A DNA stretch of 8,494 bases from an uncultured Blautia sp. (GCA_934409175.1 CAKRVX010000086.1:1-8494); one strand, 5' to 3'; shown: positions 1 through 6,923, counted from the stretch's first letter. Notes: a model not told the origin generated them from the letters alone. Made by a program: numbers and translations.

Positions 1-71
1 CTCCTTAGCTCAGTCGGTAGAGCATGCGGCTGTTAACCGCAGTGTCGTTGGTTCGAGTCCAACAGGGGGAG
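1..71 (+). tRNA. tRNA-Asn (anticodon GUU), first two bases outside the window
   Basis: The cloverleaf can be folded by eye. The D arm begins GCTC and closes GAGC, the anticodon stem TGCGG/CCGCA encloses the loop CTGTTAA with anticodon GTT, and the T arm GTTGG/CCAAC carries the loop TTCGAGT. The acceptor 3' strand AGGGGGA plus discriminator G ends at 71, with no encoded CCA. Only five acceptor 5' bases (CTCCT) are visible, so bases 1 and 2 lie left of the window. The visible acceptor bases pair with one G-U wobble. It delivers asparagine to AAC/AAU codons. Confidence 0.95.
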
Positions 72-109
72 TTTTTATAGTATATATTCATACCGATTAG
101 TCTTTATAC

Positions 110-139
110 GAAGTGTTAAAAATAAACACTTCTTTTTTT
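110..139 (+). terminator. Rho-independent terminator after tRNA-Asn
   Basis: A perfect 8-bp stem, GAAGTGTT (110-117) with AACACTTC (125-132), encloses a 7-base loop and is followed by seven T (133-139). It should end the tRNA transcript. Because any longer reading frame into the next gene would begin inside this hairpin, it also supports a later start for that gene. Confidence 0.8.
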
Positions 140-190
140 GTATATATTTTTTTAGCAAATCATCGATTTTTCCGGAGGATGCATACAAAT

Positions 191-616
191 ATGAAGAGAA
201 TTTTAGTCAGCGCCTGTCTTATTGGCCAAAACTGTAAATATAATGGTGGAAACAATTTCAGCTCGAAACTGGATAGATATATAAAAGAACATGACTATGA
301 AGTAATTCCAGTCTGTCCTGAAGTACTTGGTAGCCTTCCAACACCCCGGATTCCTGCTGAAATTGTAAACGGTATAGTAACAAACAAAAATGGTATTTCA
401 GTACATACAGAATTTTGTCAGGGAGCAAAAAAGGCGCTGAAAATCGCAAAAAATCATCAAATATCCTGTGCAGTTCTACAATCTCGCAGTCCAAGCTGTG
501 GCGTCCATGAAATATATGACGGTACATTTTCAGGAAAAAAAGTTATAGGAAAAGGAATTTTCGCACGGCTTCTCGAAACAAATGGCTTTAGAGTGTTAGA
601 TATAGAAGATATTTAA
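191..616 (+). CDS. DUF523 family protein (TudS-like, probable Fe-S thiouracil desulfurase)
   Basis: This 141-residue protein matches the stand-alone DUF523 family. Visible motifs are the N-terminal VSACLIG (Cys9), a second cysteine Cys15, VCPEVLG (Cys42) followed by PTPRIPAEI, and SRSPSCG (Cys103), then a GKGIFARLL segment. In characterised DUF523 members (TudS, 2-thiouracil desulfurase) three cysteines hold a [4Fe-4S] cluster used to remove sulfur from thiouracil. Cys9, Cys42 and Cys103 sit where those would be expected, so the chemistry is plausible but inferred. I chose ATG 191 because GGAGGA at 174-179 lies 11 bases upstream and the family begins with this KRILVSACL stretch. ATG 179 is in frame but overlaps the ribosome binding site, and reading back to 113 would enter the tRNA terminator. 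No signal peptide or membrane segment is seen, so it should be cytoplasmic. It is intact and of normal length. Confidence 0.9.
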   Translation: MKRILVSACLIGQNCKYNGGNNFSSKLDRYIKEHDYEVIPVCPEVLGSLPTPRIPAEIVNGIVTNKNGISVHTEFCQGAKKALKIAKNHQISCAVLQSRSPSCGVHEIYDGTFSGKKVIGKGIFARLLETNGFRVLDIEDI

Positions 617-645
617 TAGAAACAAAATCTTTTGGAAGAAAAAAG

Positions 646-765
646 GCTGTGATTCATTGCAGCATCTGTACTGGAGAACAGATTGCAGGATTTGAGGATA
701 AATATACAAGAAACTTTGAAGAAGTTATGCTCATCCGTAATCCGTCCGATCTAGAGTATTTTTAA
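646..765 (+). pseudogene. C-terminal remnant of a small SICTGEQ-type hypothetical protein
   Basis: The frame from 646 reads AVIHCSICTGEQ, then AGFEDKYTRNFEEVMLIR, then NPSDLEYF and a TAA at 763-765. It resembles the body of short (about 60-75 residue) Clostridia proteins with a SICTGEQ-AGF-K/D-EVMLIR pattern that are often labelled 'aspartate dehydrogenase' in databases; that label is from memory and functionally doubtful. There is no ATG with a ribosome binding site in frame. The usual short N-terminus is missing, and a run reading FWKKK lies just upstream in another frame (631-645). The end also seems a few residues short. The best reading is a decayed or truncated gene left between two intact genes. 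A GTG at 649 could in principle start a 38-residue peptide, but nothing supports that. Confidence 0.45.
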
Positions 766-803
766 ACAAATTATGAAATAACGGAGATAACAAAAGTATA
801 CTA

Positions 804-1355
804 ATGAGCATTGAAGTCGAAGTAAAATTAAAAATACATGATAAAGAGCAATTAGAAAACCATCTGAAGCAACAGGGCTTTACAACCGGTAGACTGGTAG
901 TGGAAACGGATATATACTATACGGCTGCACACCATGATTTTACCAGATTGGATGAAGCCCTGCGGATCAGAACTGTAAAAGACCAGATATCTGGAAAAGA
1001 AACAGCTGTAATTACTTTTAAAGGCGCAAAACTGGATCAGGTATCCATGACCAGACAAGAACTGGAAACAGAGGTTGGGGATGCCAGAACTGCCAGAAAG
1101 ATTCTTGAGTCTATCGGTTTCCTGCCAGTTTTACCAGTAGAAAAGCAACGACAGTATTTTCACTGTGAAAATATGACTGCCTGTCTGGATAGCGTAAAAG
1201 ATCTTGGAGATTATCTGGAACTTGAGATACTGATTGATACTAAAGAAAACCGGTCATCGGCATTGCAGAAAATAGAAGATGCTCTAAGACAGCTCGGATA
1301 TTCCATGCAGGAGACTACAAGAACTTCTTATCTGTCTATGCTGATGAAAAAATAA
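804..1355 (+). CDS. CYTH-domain protein (class IV adenylate cyclase CyaB / triphosphate tunnel family)
   Basis: This 183-residue protein has the CYTH signature EVEVK (ExExK) at residues 4-8, then TDIYY (35-39), EALRIR (51-56), TFKG, a MTRQELETEV segment, a central CLDSVKDLGDYLELEI block and a closing RTSYLSML. CYTH proteins form an eight-stranded tunnel whose paired charged residues hold a divalent metal and a triphosphate. Members act as class IV adenylate cyclases, thiamine triphosphatases or inorganic triphosphatases. Sequence alone does not decide which; in Firmicutes a triphosphatase is at least as likely as cAMP synthesis. The length is usual for a single-domain member and no break is seen. 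The start is fixed by the ExExK motif. The nearest Shine-Dalgarno-like site (CGGAG, 782-786) is about 17 bases away, farther than normal, so initiation may be weak. The protein should be cytoplasmic. It stands alone between two decayed genes. Confidence 0.9.
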   Translation: MSIEVEVKLKIHDKEQLENHLKQQGFTTGRLVVETDIYYTAAHHDFTRLDEALRIRTVKDQISGKETAVITFKGAKLDQVSMTRQELETEVGDARTARKILESIGFLPVLPVEKQRQYFHCENMTACLDSVKDLGDYLELEILIDTKENRSSALQKIEDALRQLGYSMQETTRTSYLSMLMKK

Positions 1356-1385
1356 TAGAATATCATCTGGAAGAGACATATGAAT

Positions 1386-1414
1386 TTGGAACAACTATTT
1401 ATGAAAAATAAAAT
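1386..1414 (+). promoter_or_regulatory. Possible sigma-70 promoter of the decayed AraC gene
   Basis: TTGGAA (1386-1391) and TAAAAT (1409-1414) are separated by 17 bases, giving 4/6 and 5/6 matches to consensus. It would place the transcript start about 100 bases before ATG 1524. The region is A/T-rich, so chance matches are likely. Confidence 0.3.
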
Positions 1415-1523
1415 AATTGTAATTATATGACGGCGCACAAAAATCTGACATCTGTGAGCATAGAAAATCAGGAAGTAATATCCATATTTTGCTAAACTGT
1501 AACCACAGAAAGGGAGTGTAACA

Positions 1524-1963
1524 ATGGATTGGATACAGGGAATACAACGGGCAATTGATTATCTTGAAGCGAATATGACCGAAGAAACAGACTTTGAAAA
1601 AGGTGGCAGAGCAGGCTTATAATTCCAGGATTATTGATGTGGCACTGAAATATGGATTACGACACACCGGAAAGTTTTACCCGATTCCATGGCATACGCC
1701 CAGTGAAGCTAAACGCAGCGGCAATGTCAAGATATTTACCCCCCTGTCTTTGAAACTAATTTTAGCAGGAAAGCAGCAAAATGTATTACAGCTATGTGGC
1801 AGGAATATGGTGCAGATAAAACCATGGCCAGACTGATTGCCTGCCGGAAACTCCAATTATGGATACTTACCACCGAATCGTCACCGAATTCGAAGTTTAT
1901 TCATTACCAGATGTTTCAGGCCCAAATTACCAGTGTAAAATCTGGATTGCAGAAAAAAAACAT
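1524..1963 (+). pseudogene. Decayed AraC-family regulator with GyrI-like effector-binding domain
   Basis: ATG 1524 follows AGGGAG (1511-1516) at a good distance and encodes MDWIQGIQRAIDYLEANM up to DFEK, the normal start of AraC/GyrI regulators. One extra A near 1600 shifts the frame into a TAA at 1620. Read in the corrected frames the family continues as VAEQAYNS, then jumps directly to RIIDVALKYG, so about 40 residues carrying the first helix-turn-helix are gone. A further inserted T gives GYDTPESFTR, and another shift gives TPSEAKR and FTPLSLKLILAG. After a large gap come ETPIMDTYHRIVTEFEVYSL, then PDVSGPNYQCKIWIAEKK, the normal end of a GyrI-like ligand-binding domain. An intact member is about 280-300 residues; at most half of that remains here, in at least four frames. 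It cannot make a working regulator. The frames after 1594 and 1794 are pieces of this one gene and not separate genes. Confidence 0.85.
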
Positions 1964-1972
1964 GTCACACTC

Positions 1973-2021
1973 AAAACAGCTATTATTTACAGCATTATAT
2001 TGTAAATAATAGCTGTTTTTT
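1973..2021 (+). terminator. Strong, probably bidirectional terminator after the AraC remnant
   Basis: A perfect 19-bp stem, 1973-1991 with 2001-2019, encloses a 9-base loop; the core is ACAGCTATTATTTACA. The plus-strand side ends in six T (2016-2021) and the minus-strand side also has a short T run because the stem starts with AAAA. It separates the decayed regulator from the symporter gene. Confidence 0.85.
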
Positions 2022-2072
2022 CACTTTATCGCGTCTTTCTGAAAAAAACAAAAGTTTTTATATGAAAAACAC

Positions 2073-2101
2073 TTGTGAAAAATGTCAGATTATAGTAAAT
2101 T
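2073..2101 (+). promoter_or_regulatory. Tentative promoter of the symporter gene
   Basis: TTGTGA (2073-2078) and TAAATT (2096-2101) are 17 bases apart, each 4/6 to consensus. A better -10 (TATAGT, 2091-2096) is nearby but has no correctly spaced -35. The 125 bases between the upstream terminator and the gene leave no room for a large riboswitch. Confidence 0.3.
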
Positions 2102-2146
2102 AAAAAACAGGGCAATTTTAAAGATATAAGAAGGAAAGGAAAAATT

Positions 2147-3664
2147 ATGGAACTATTTGTAAAAGTAATGAACGCAGTCAATGACATCATCTGGCATCCG
2201 GTGATGTGTGTGTTCCTGATGTGTGCAGCGATCTGGTTCACCGTTCGCTTACGGGGCATTCAGGTCCGCAGATTCAAAGACATGATAAAATGTCTGACAG
2301 AAAAAGGAGATAATAAGAAAGATACCGGCCTGTCCGCATTTCAGGCATTTGCGACGACCGTAGGAGGACGTGTTGGTACCGGTAACATTGCAGGAACTGC
2401 TACTGCCATATTTATGGGCGGCCCGGGAGCATTGTTCTGGATGTGGGTAACTGCAATTCTTGGAGCTTCCACCGGTATTGTGGAATGTATTCTTGGTCAG
2501 GCATATAAGACCAGAAACTTAGGAGAGTTGACCGGTGGACCGGCTTTTTATATGTCAAACGGAATCAAAAACAAGAAATTCGGAAGAATTCTGGCAGTAT
2601 TATTCTGTATTGCTGTTTTCATCGGACCTGGTTTTCTGCTTCCGGCTATGCAGACACAGACAGCAGCCACAGCAATTAAAGGAGCATTTGGCATTCCATT
2701 TATTGTAGTTGGGATCGGCATGGTTCTTATCGTCGGTGTAGTAACAATGGGCGGTATTAAACGTATCGGTAAAGTTGCAGAAGTTTTGGCACCGATCATG
2801 TGTGGGATTTATTTCTTTATTACAATTGTGATTTTTGTGATGAATTACAGAGAGATTCCGACGATGTTTGGTTCTATTTTTGCCAGTGCATTCGGAAATG
2901 ATGCAATATTCGGTGGAATCGTAGGATCTGCAGTAGCATGGGGAATCAAAAGAGGTTTCTTCTCAAATGATGCCGGAAACGGAATGAGCCCACTGATTTC
3001 TGCAACAACAGATACTTCCCATCCGGTAAAACAGGGACTTGTACAGGGACTTTCCGTATATATTGATACACTTCTGGTGTGCAGCTGTACCGGATTTTGT
3101 ATTTTACTTGCAGGTACATATAATGTAGCGGCTGACGGAGCTGGAGCAGTGCTTCTGGTAGAACAGGCACCTGGAATCCAGTATGGTATTTCTTTCATGC
3201 AGGAGGCACTCAGAGTATCCATTGGAAAAGCCGGAGCCATGTTCCTGGCAGTAATGCTGTTTATCTTTATTTTCACTACCATGTTATCCTATTCCTATCA
3301 GCTGGAGTCCACCTGCAAATATCTGTGGGGAGAAAACAAAGTAGTCGTTACGATCGTACGTATTTTGTTCCTGATTTTCTGTCTGTTCGGAATCCTTATT
3401 GACGGAGACACGATCTGGTCAATGGGTGATATCGGAGTTGGCTGTATGCTTTGGGTAAATACCTTCAGTATCCTGCTTCTGACACCGCAGGTTATCAAGA
3501 TTGTCAGAGATTATGAGAAGCAGAAAAAGGCAGGACTGGATCCGTTATTTGATCCCGAGACCGTTGGCATTAAAGACGAAGCAAACGTATGGGGACCATA
3601 CGTAGAAAAGAAAAAATCTCGTGGTGATTACAAGAATCCGAACCTTGGATATACAAAAAAATAA
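2147..3664 (+). CDS. Sodium:alanine/glycine symporter family protein (AgcS/AlsT, DAACS family)
   Basis: This 505-residue, strongly hydrophobic protein is a Na+-coupled amino-acid importer of the AgcS/AlsT family, probably for alanine or glycine. The family-defining segments are visible: LSAFQAFATTVGGRVGTGNIAG at about residues 62-83 (first broken helix), GGPGALFWMW (91-100), a GGPAFYM loop, and RGFFSNDAGNGMSP (269-282) leading into HPVKQGLVQ and a helix with YIDTLLVCSCTGF. These regions hold the sodium and substrate sites in the characterised archaeal AgcS. About ten to eleven membrane helices can be counted, and the tail is basic and soluble. Length is normal for this branch (about 450-510). 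The start is ATG 2147 behind AAGGAAAGGA (2131-2140). It is intact and bounded by terminators on both sides, so it is a single-gene unit. Substrate preference cannot be read from the sequence. Confidence 0.93.
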   Translation: MELFVKVMNAVNDIIWHPVMCVFLMCAAIWFTVRLRGIQVRRFKDMIKCLTEKGDNKKDTGLSAFQAFATTVGGRVGTGNIAGTATAIFMGGPGALFWMWVTAILGASTGIVECILGQAYKTRNLGELTGGPAFYMSNGIKNKKFGRILAVLFCIAVFIGPGFLLPAMQTQTAATAIKGAFGIPFIVVGIGMVLIVGVVTMGGIKRIGKVAEVLAPIMCGIYFFITIVIFVMNYREIPTMFGSIFASAFGNDAIFGGIVGSAVAWGIKRGFFSNDAGNGMSPLISATTDTSHPVKQGLVQGLSVYIDTLLVCSCTGFCILLAGTYNVAADGAGAVLLVEQAPGIQYGISFMQEALRVSIGKAGAMFLAVMLFIFIFTTMLSYSYQLESTCKYLWGENKVVVTIVRILFLIFCLFGILIDGDTIWSMGDIGVGCMLWVNTFSILLLTPQVIKIVRDYEKQKKAGLDPLFDPETVGIKDEANVWGPYVEKKKSRGDYKNPNLGYTKK

Positions 3665-3673
3665 ATATCATTG

Positions 3674-3707
3674 AATGGGCAAGTCAGATTAAGACTTGTC
3701 CATTTTT
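3674..3707 (+). terminator. Rho-independent terminator of the symporter gene
   Basis: A 12-bp stem, AATGGGCAAGTC (3674-3685) with GACTTGTCCATT (3693-3704), has one G-T wobble, a 7-base loop and a T run to 3707. It begins nine bases after the stop codon. Confidence 0.88.
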
Positions 3708-3737
3708 ATAAATGAGAAAAGCTCTCAACATCCCCTC

Positions 3738-3765
3738 TTGATTAACTTTTTTTTACCATTATAAA
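3738..3765 (+). promoter_or_regulatory. Promoter of the tetR-ABC exporter operon
   Basis: TTGATT (3738-3743) and TATAAA (3760-3765) are spaced by 16 bases (4/6 and 5/6 matches). The predicted start near 3772 lies directly before the palindromic operator, an arrangement typical of a self-repressed TetR operon. Confidence 0.55.
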
Positions 3766-3772
3766 ATAATCC

Positions 3773-3795
3773 TGTTATCGAATAACATTGTTATT
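3773..3795. promoter_or_regulatory. Probable TetR operator with three alternating half-sites
   Basis: TGTTAT-CGA-ATAACA (3773-3787) is a perfect inverted repeat. It overlaps a second one, AATAAC-ATT-GTTATT (3781-3795). The result is three half-sites GTTAT / ATAAC / GTTAT at 3774, 3782 and 3790, spaced eight bases apart and alternating in direction. It sits just after the predicted transcript start and just before the ribosome binding site of the tetR gene, where it would block transcription if bound. The assignment to TetR is by position and symmetry. Confidence 0.55.
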
Positions 3796-3811
3796 TTAAG
3801 GAGATTACCAA

Positions 3812-4350
3812 ATGAGACCATTAAATGAACAGCTTGCCGCCGATCTGTTAGAGGCCGGAAAGAAAGTATTTCTGGAAATGGGATTTCGAGATCAATCGTA
3901 AGTGCCCCGGCTGAACAGCTGGTAAACCAATACCGCAGAGCCCAGCAGCAGTATGCAGCGATGTCCCTGGAAAAACAGTTGAAAGGTCTGTCCAGCATTT
4001 CTAAAGAAAATATGTGGATGATGGAATTTATCTACGATCACTTCGATATCTTCAAATTAATCGTATGCAGTTCTGTCGGAACCAGATATGAGCATTACAT
4101 TGACACTCTTGTTGAAATCGAAGCCAATTCAGCTATGCAGCTAACGGAAAGAATGCAGGAAGCCGGTTATAAACTGCCTGTGTTAAGTGACGAACTGGCA
4201 CACATGATTTCCAGCGGTCTGTTTAACTGTGTTTTTGAAACAGTGCGTCATGACATGCCGAAAGACAAAGCACTTGCGTATACCGGAAGCTATCAGTTGT
4301 TTTATACAGCAGGCTGGATGAAAATATCAGGTTTACAGGAAGGAGACTGA
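3812..4350 (+). pseudogene. TetR/AcrR-family repressor with its helix-turn-helix deleted
   Basis: ATG 3812 has an ideal AAGGAG (3798-3803) eight bases upstream and encodes MRPLNEQLAADLLEAGKK, then VFLEMGFRDQS, before a TAA at 3899. That is the normal start of a TetR protein through helix 1. From GTA 3898 another frame gives VSAPAEQLVNQYRRAQQQYA, then SLEKQLKGL and an intact ligand-binding/dimerisation domain to the TGA at 4348-4350. The missing piece is the segment that would read roughly from helix 2 through the recognition helix (about 30-35 residues), lost in a deletion that also changes the frame. What remains cannot bind DNA as a TetR protein. A re-initiated product from ATG 3961 (129 residues) would be only the effector domain. 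The gene precedes two ABC subunits and formerly must have controlled them; the operator and promoter are still present. Confidence 0.85.
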
Positions 4351-4354
4351 TAAC

Positions 4355-5904
4355 ATGGATAAAAAGAAAGAACCTTCCCCCTTTTCCATACTCTGAAAAT
4401 GGGCAAAAAAATATCACGGTAGTTTTTATGACTCTGTGATAACCGCAATGATCGGCGTTGCGGCCGGATATATGATAAAAGCAGTCTGCTCCACCATTTC
4501 TACCACACTGTCACATACTGCAACTTATCACACCCTTCGGGATCTTCGTGAACAACTGTTGAAAAAACTGTCCCGATTGCCTATGGGTGTCATCCTTGAT
4601 ACTCCATCCGGTCAATATAAAACCACGATCGTAGACCGGGTAGAAGGAATGGAGCCAACCCTGGCACACCTAATCCCGGAAATGACTGCAAATCTTGTTG
4701 TTCCCATTGCTATTGCCATTTATATTTTTAAAATCGACTGGAGAATGGGACTGGCCCCTTTAGTTACTACCATTGTAGGAATGATTGCTGCCTCTGGAAG
4801 TGGAAAAACCTACGCCACACGTTGGGACGGTGCAGTAAAAGTAGAGAAAGAAATGGCAGATTCCATTGTGGAGTATATAGGCGGAATTCAGGTTGTCAAG
4901 GCCTTCAGCCAGTCAGCCGGCTCCTATCATAAATATTCCGGAGCAGTCAATAAAAATGCAGCATATTTTACCGACTGGATGAAAAACAGTTCCAAATATA
5001 TGATGGTAATGCAGACATTTATCCCATCCATTTTGCTGACCATTCTCCCTGTCGGCAGTCTGTTTTACAAAAATGGAAGCCTGGCACCAGCGGATTTCTT
5101 TACTGTTATCGTACTTTCCCTTGGATTTACAGGTCCTTTCCTTGCCGCATTATCCTTTGTGGATGAGCTGGCTGTAGTAGGCACAAACGTACAAGAAATC
5201 TGCAATATTCTGGATGCACCAGAGTTAGTAAGACCAACGGAACCTGTTACTTTAAAGTCAAGTGATATCTCCTTAAAAGATGTTTCTTTTTCCTATAAAA
5301 AAGGACAGGATCCTGTGTTAGAACATATTGATCTTGATATCAAATCAGGAACTATAACTGCACTTGTGGGCCCATCCGGCTCCGGGAAATCTACCATTGC
5401 AAAACTGATCGCCGGTTTCTGGGATGCCAGCGATGGAACGATTTTCCTTGATGGAACAAATGTAAAACACATTTCTCTGGAGCAGCTGAATGTGATGGCT
5501 TTATCCGGGCTTTGGATCATGGATATGACACTATCTGCGGCGGTGGCGGCGGACACCTTTCCGGTGGCGAAAAGCAGCGGATATCTATAGCCAGAGCCAT
5601 GTTAAAAAATGCTCCCATTGTTATCCTGAACGAAGCAACAGCCAGCATTGACCCTGAAAACGAAGCACTGATCCAGCAGGCTATTTCCAGGCTGACAAAG
5701 GGAAAAACTTTAATCGTAATCGTACACAGACTAGGAACCATTGCAGATGCAGATAAAATCGTAGTCGTTCAAAATGGACAGATTGCAGCGCAGGGAAAAC
5801 AGAATGAACTGCTTGCAGACTGACCACTTTATGCCAATATGTGGCTTTCTTATCTGGGAAGCAGAGATCTTGCAAAGGAGGAATCGTCATGTTTGGAATC
5901 ATAA
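4355..5904 (+). pseudogene. Decayed ABC exporter half-transporter, first subunit (membrane domain plus ATPase)
   Basis: ATG 4355 follows AGGAAGGAG and starts MDKKKEPSPFSIL, the usual opening of this paired-ABC family, but an in-frame TGA at 4394-4396 stops it. The same frame continues as KWAKKYHGSFYDSV, then IGVAAG joined directly to YMIKAVCSTISTTLSHTA, so part of the first two membrane helices seems deleted near 4468. The membrane domain continues normally (IVDRVEGMEPTLAHLIPEM, EYIGGIQVVKAFSQSAGSY). The ATPase domain has an intact Walker A (GPSGSGKS, 5369-5392). After EQLN (5491) some 55-60 residues including the Q-loop are missing, and the frame shifts to DGFIRALDHGYDT. Signature LSGGEKQR (5557-5580) and H-loop His (5725-5727) remain, but the Walker B aspartate is Asn (ILNEATA, codon 5629-5631). 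A TGA at 5821 replaces the expected Cys codon; beyond it PLYANMWLSYLGSRD continues to a TAA at 5902-5904, overlapping the next gene. It is clearly non-functional. Confidence 0.88.
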
Positions 5905-6605
5905 AGAAAATATTCCATTTTTCAGGTACTAAGAAAAAGGTCCTGACAAGAGCGATCATAACAGCCTTTATTGGAGCTGTTTTTACAGCACTTCAGTTTG
6001 GTGCTCTTATGTATGTCGCAAATACAGTGCTTGGAGGACGAGGCAGCGTTAATTTATGGATTGTTCTGGGCATACTGATCGTTTCCGTTGCCGGACGTAT
6101 GATCTGTTTTTACTTTTCTTCAAATGATGAAACCGAAGCAGGATATTTCATGGTTGCAGAAAAAAGAATCCATATCGGTGACCGCCTCCGCTACATTCCT
6201 ATGGGCTATTTTAACGATAACAGTCTTGGAAATATCACGGCAGTTGTTACCACAACTTTAGGTGATATAGAAAATAATGCTTCCCGTTGCCTGGTCATGA
6301 TCATCGGCGGTTTCCTGAACACATTTGCACTGGCACTTGCACTTCTGGCTGTAGAGCAAAGAATCGGTCTTATCGCTCTTGCAGGAATCGTTGCTTATCT
6401 GTTTGTTACAGAACTCTCAACCAGGGCTTCTTCCTCTACCGGGCCAAAAAGACAGGCAGCACAGGAAAATCTGGTAGAAGCAGTCCTTGAATATATTCAG
6501 GGTATGAGCGTAGTAAAATCTTATGATGTCAAAAAGACAATATATATAAGAGAAAAGCCAGCAAATAAGCTGTACAGAATAGGAGAAACAAATAAATGGC
6601 AATGA
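5889..6605 (+). pseudogene. Truncated ABC exporter half-transporter, second subunit (membrane domain only)
   Basis: ATG 5889 is preceded by AGGAGG (5876-5881) and overlaps the natural end of the first subunit by 16 bases, as expected for translationally coupled partners. The 238-residue frame carries most of a type I ABC membrane domain: helices near residues 18-40 and 55-75, the coupling region RLRYIPMGYFNDNSLGNI, a helix pair with CLVMIIGGFLNTFALALALL, and LVEAVLEYIQGMSVVKSYDV. Family similarity ends at about 6530-6537. The remaining residues (KKTIYIREKP to NKWQ) do not fit the family, and the whole ATPase domain of about 300 residues is missing. A full-length partner would be about 580 residues. 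The cut coincides with the start of the accessory region on the right, so an insertion or deletion event probably removed the 3' half. Confidence 0.85.
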
Positions 6606-6710
6606 GTCCTAAAATGTGGCAGTGAAATTTCAGTATCTCCGGAAACCCGCATAAATACAGGAAATATGTGGCTTAGCGACTCATGAACTTCTATCGGTAA
6701 ATGGTACTCA
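6602..6710 (+). repeat. Left copy (A) of a diverged direct repeat flanking the Rpn gene
   Basis: The segment aligns without gaps to 8233-8341 at a constant offset of 1631 bases. Two blocks are identical: AGTGAAATTTCAGTATC (6621-6637) and CCGCATAAATACAGG (6647-6661). Outside these blocks the two copies match at roughly half to 60 percent of positions, counted by eye. The first block contains the perfect palindrome TGAAATTTCA. Just upstream a GGAG (6583-6586) and ATG 6596 open a nine-codon frame ending at the TGA (6623-6625) inside the first block. No insertion-sequence family could be assigned. Confidence 0.6.
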
Positions 6711-6872
6711 GTGGTAGGGAATACGCTCAAGTAGTAACAAAAACTGGGTAAAAATGTGGTCATAAAACAACCTAGACATTTTTTTTCGATGATTGCATGG
6801 CACTGGGAAATGAATTTGCAATTATCTATTTTTTAAGCAGTACATGATTAAAATTAATATAGACTATTGTAG

Positions 6873-6923
6873 AAATCTTTTATGATGTAGGCAGAGAAAT
6901 ACTGTTTATATTATAAAAGATTT
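6873..6923. repeat. A/T-rich inverted repeat
   Basis: AAATCTTTTAT (6873-6883) is the exact reverse complement of ATAAAAGATTT (6913-6923), 29 bases apart, followed by T to 6925. It could be a weak terminator or a relic of an element end; the low GC and long loop argue against a strong terminator. Confidence 0.4.

Noticed and set aside
113..190. A longer N-terminus for the DUF523 protein, starting at 113.
   Set aside because: The extension begins inside the tRNA terminator, has no ribosome binding site, and is not part of the family.
1594..2009. Two separate small genes downstream of the CYTH gene.
   Set aside because: Both frames translate pieces of one AraC-GyrI regulator split by frameshifts and deletions.
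2022..2146. Glycine riboswitch upstream of the symporter, as known for some AlsT-type genes.
   Set aside because: Only about 125 A/T-rich bases are available and none of the conserved glycine-aptamer elements is visible.
4785..4812. AASGSGKT in the membrane domain as an extra Walker A nucleotide-binding loop.
   Set aside because: The position four residues before the GK is Ala where Gly is required, and it lies in the membrane domain; the true P-loop is at 5369-5392.
4394..5823. In-frame TGA codons in the first ABC gene as recoded codons (Trp, or selenocysteine at a Cys position).
   Set aside because: The gene also carries deletions, a frameshift and a Walker B substitution, TGA is the natural stop of the tetR remnant, and no selenocysteine insertion hairpin context is evident; nonsense mutation is simpler.
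5512..5823. A stand-alone small ATPase gene.
   Set aside because: It is the out-of-frame C-terminal half of the first ABC subunit, with no ribosome binding site and no Walker A.
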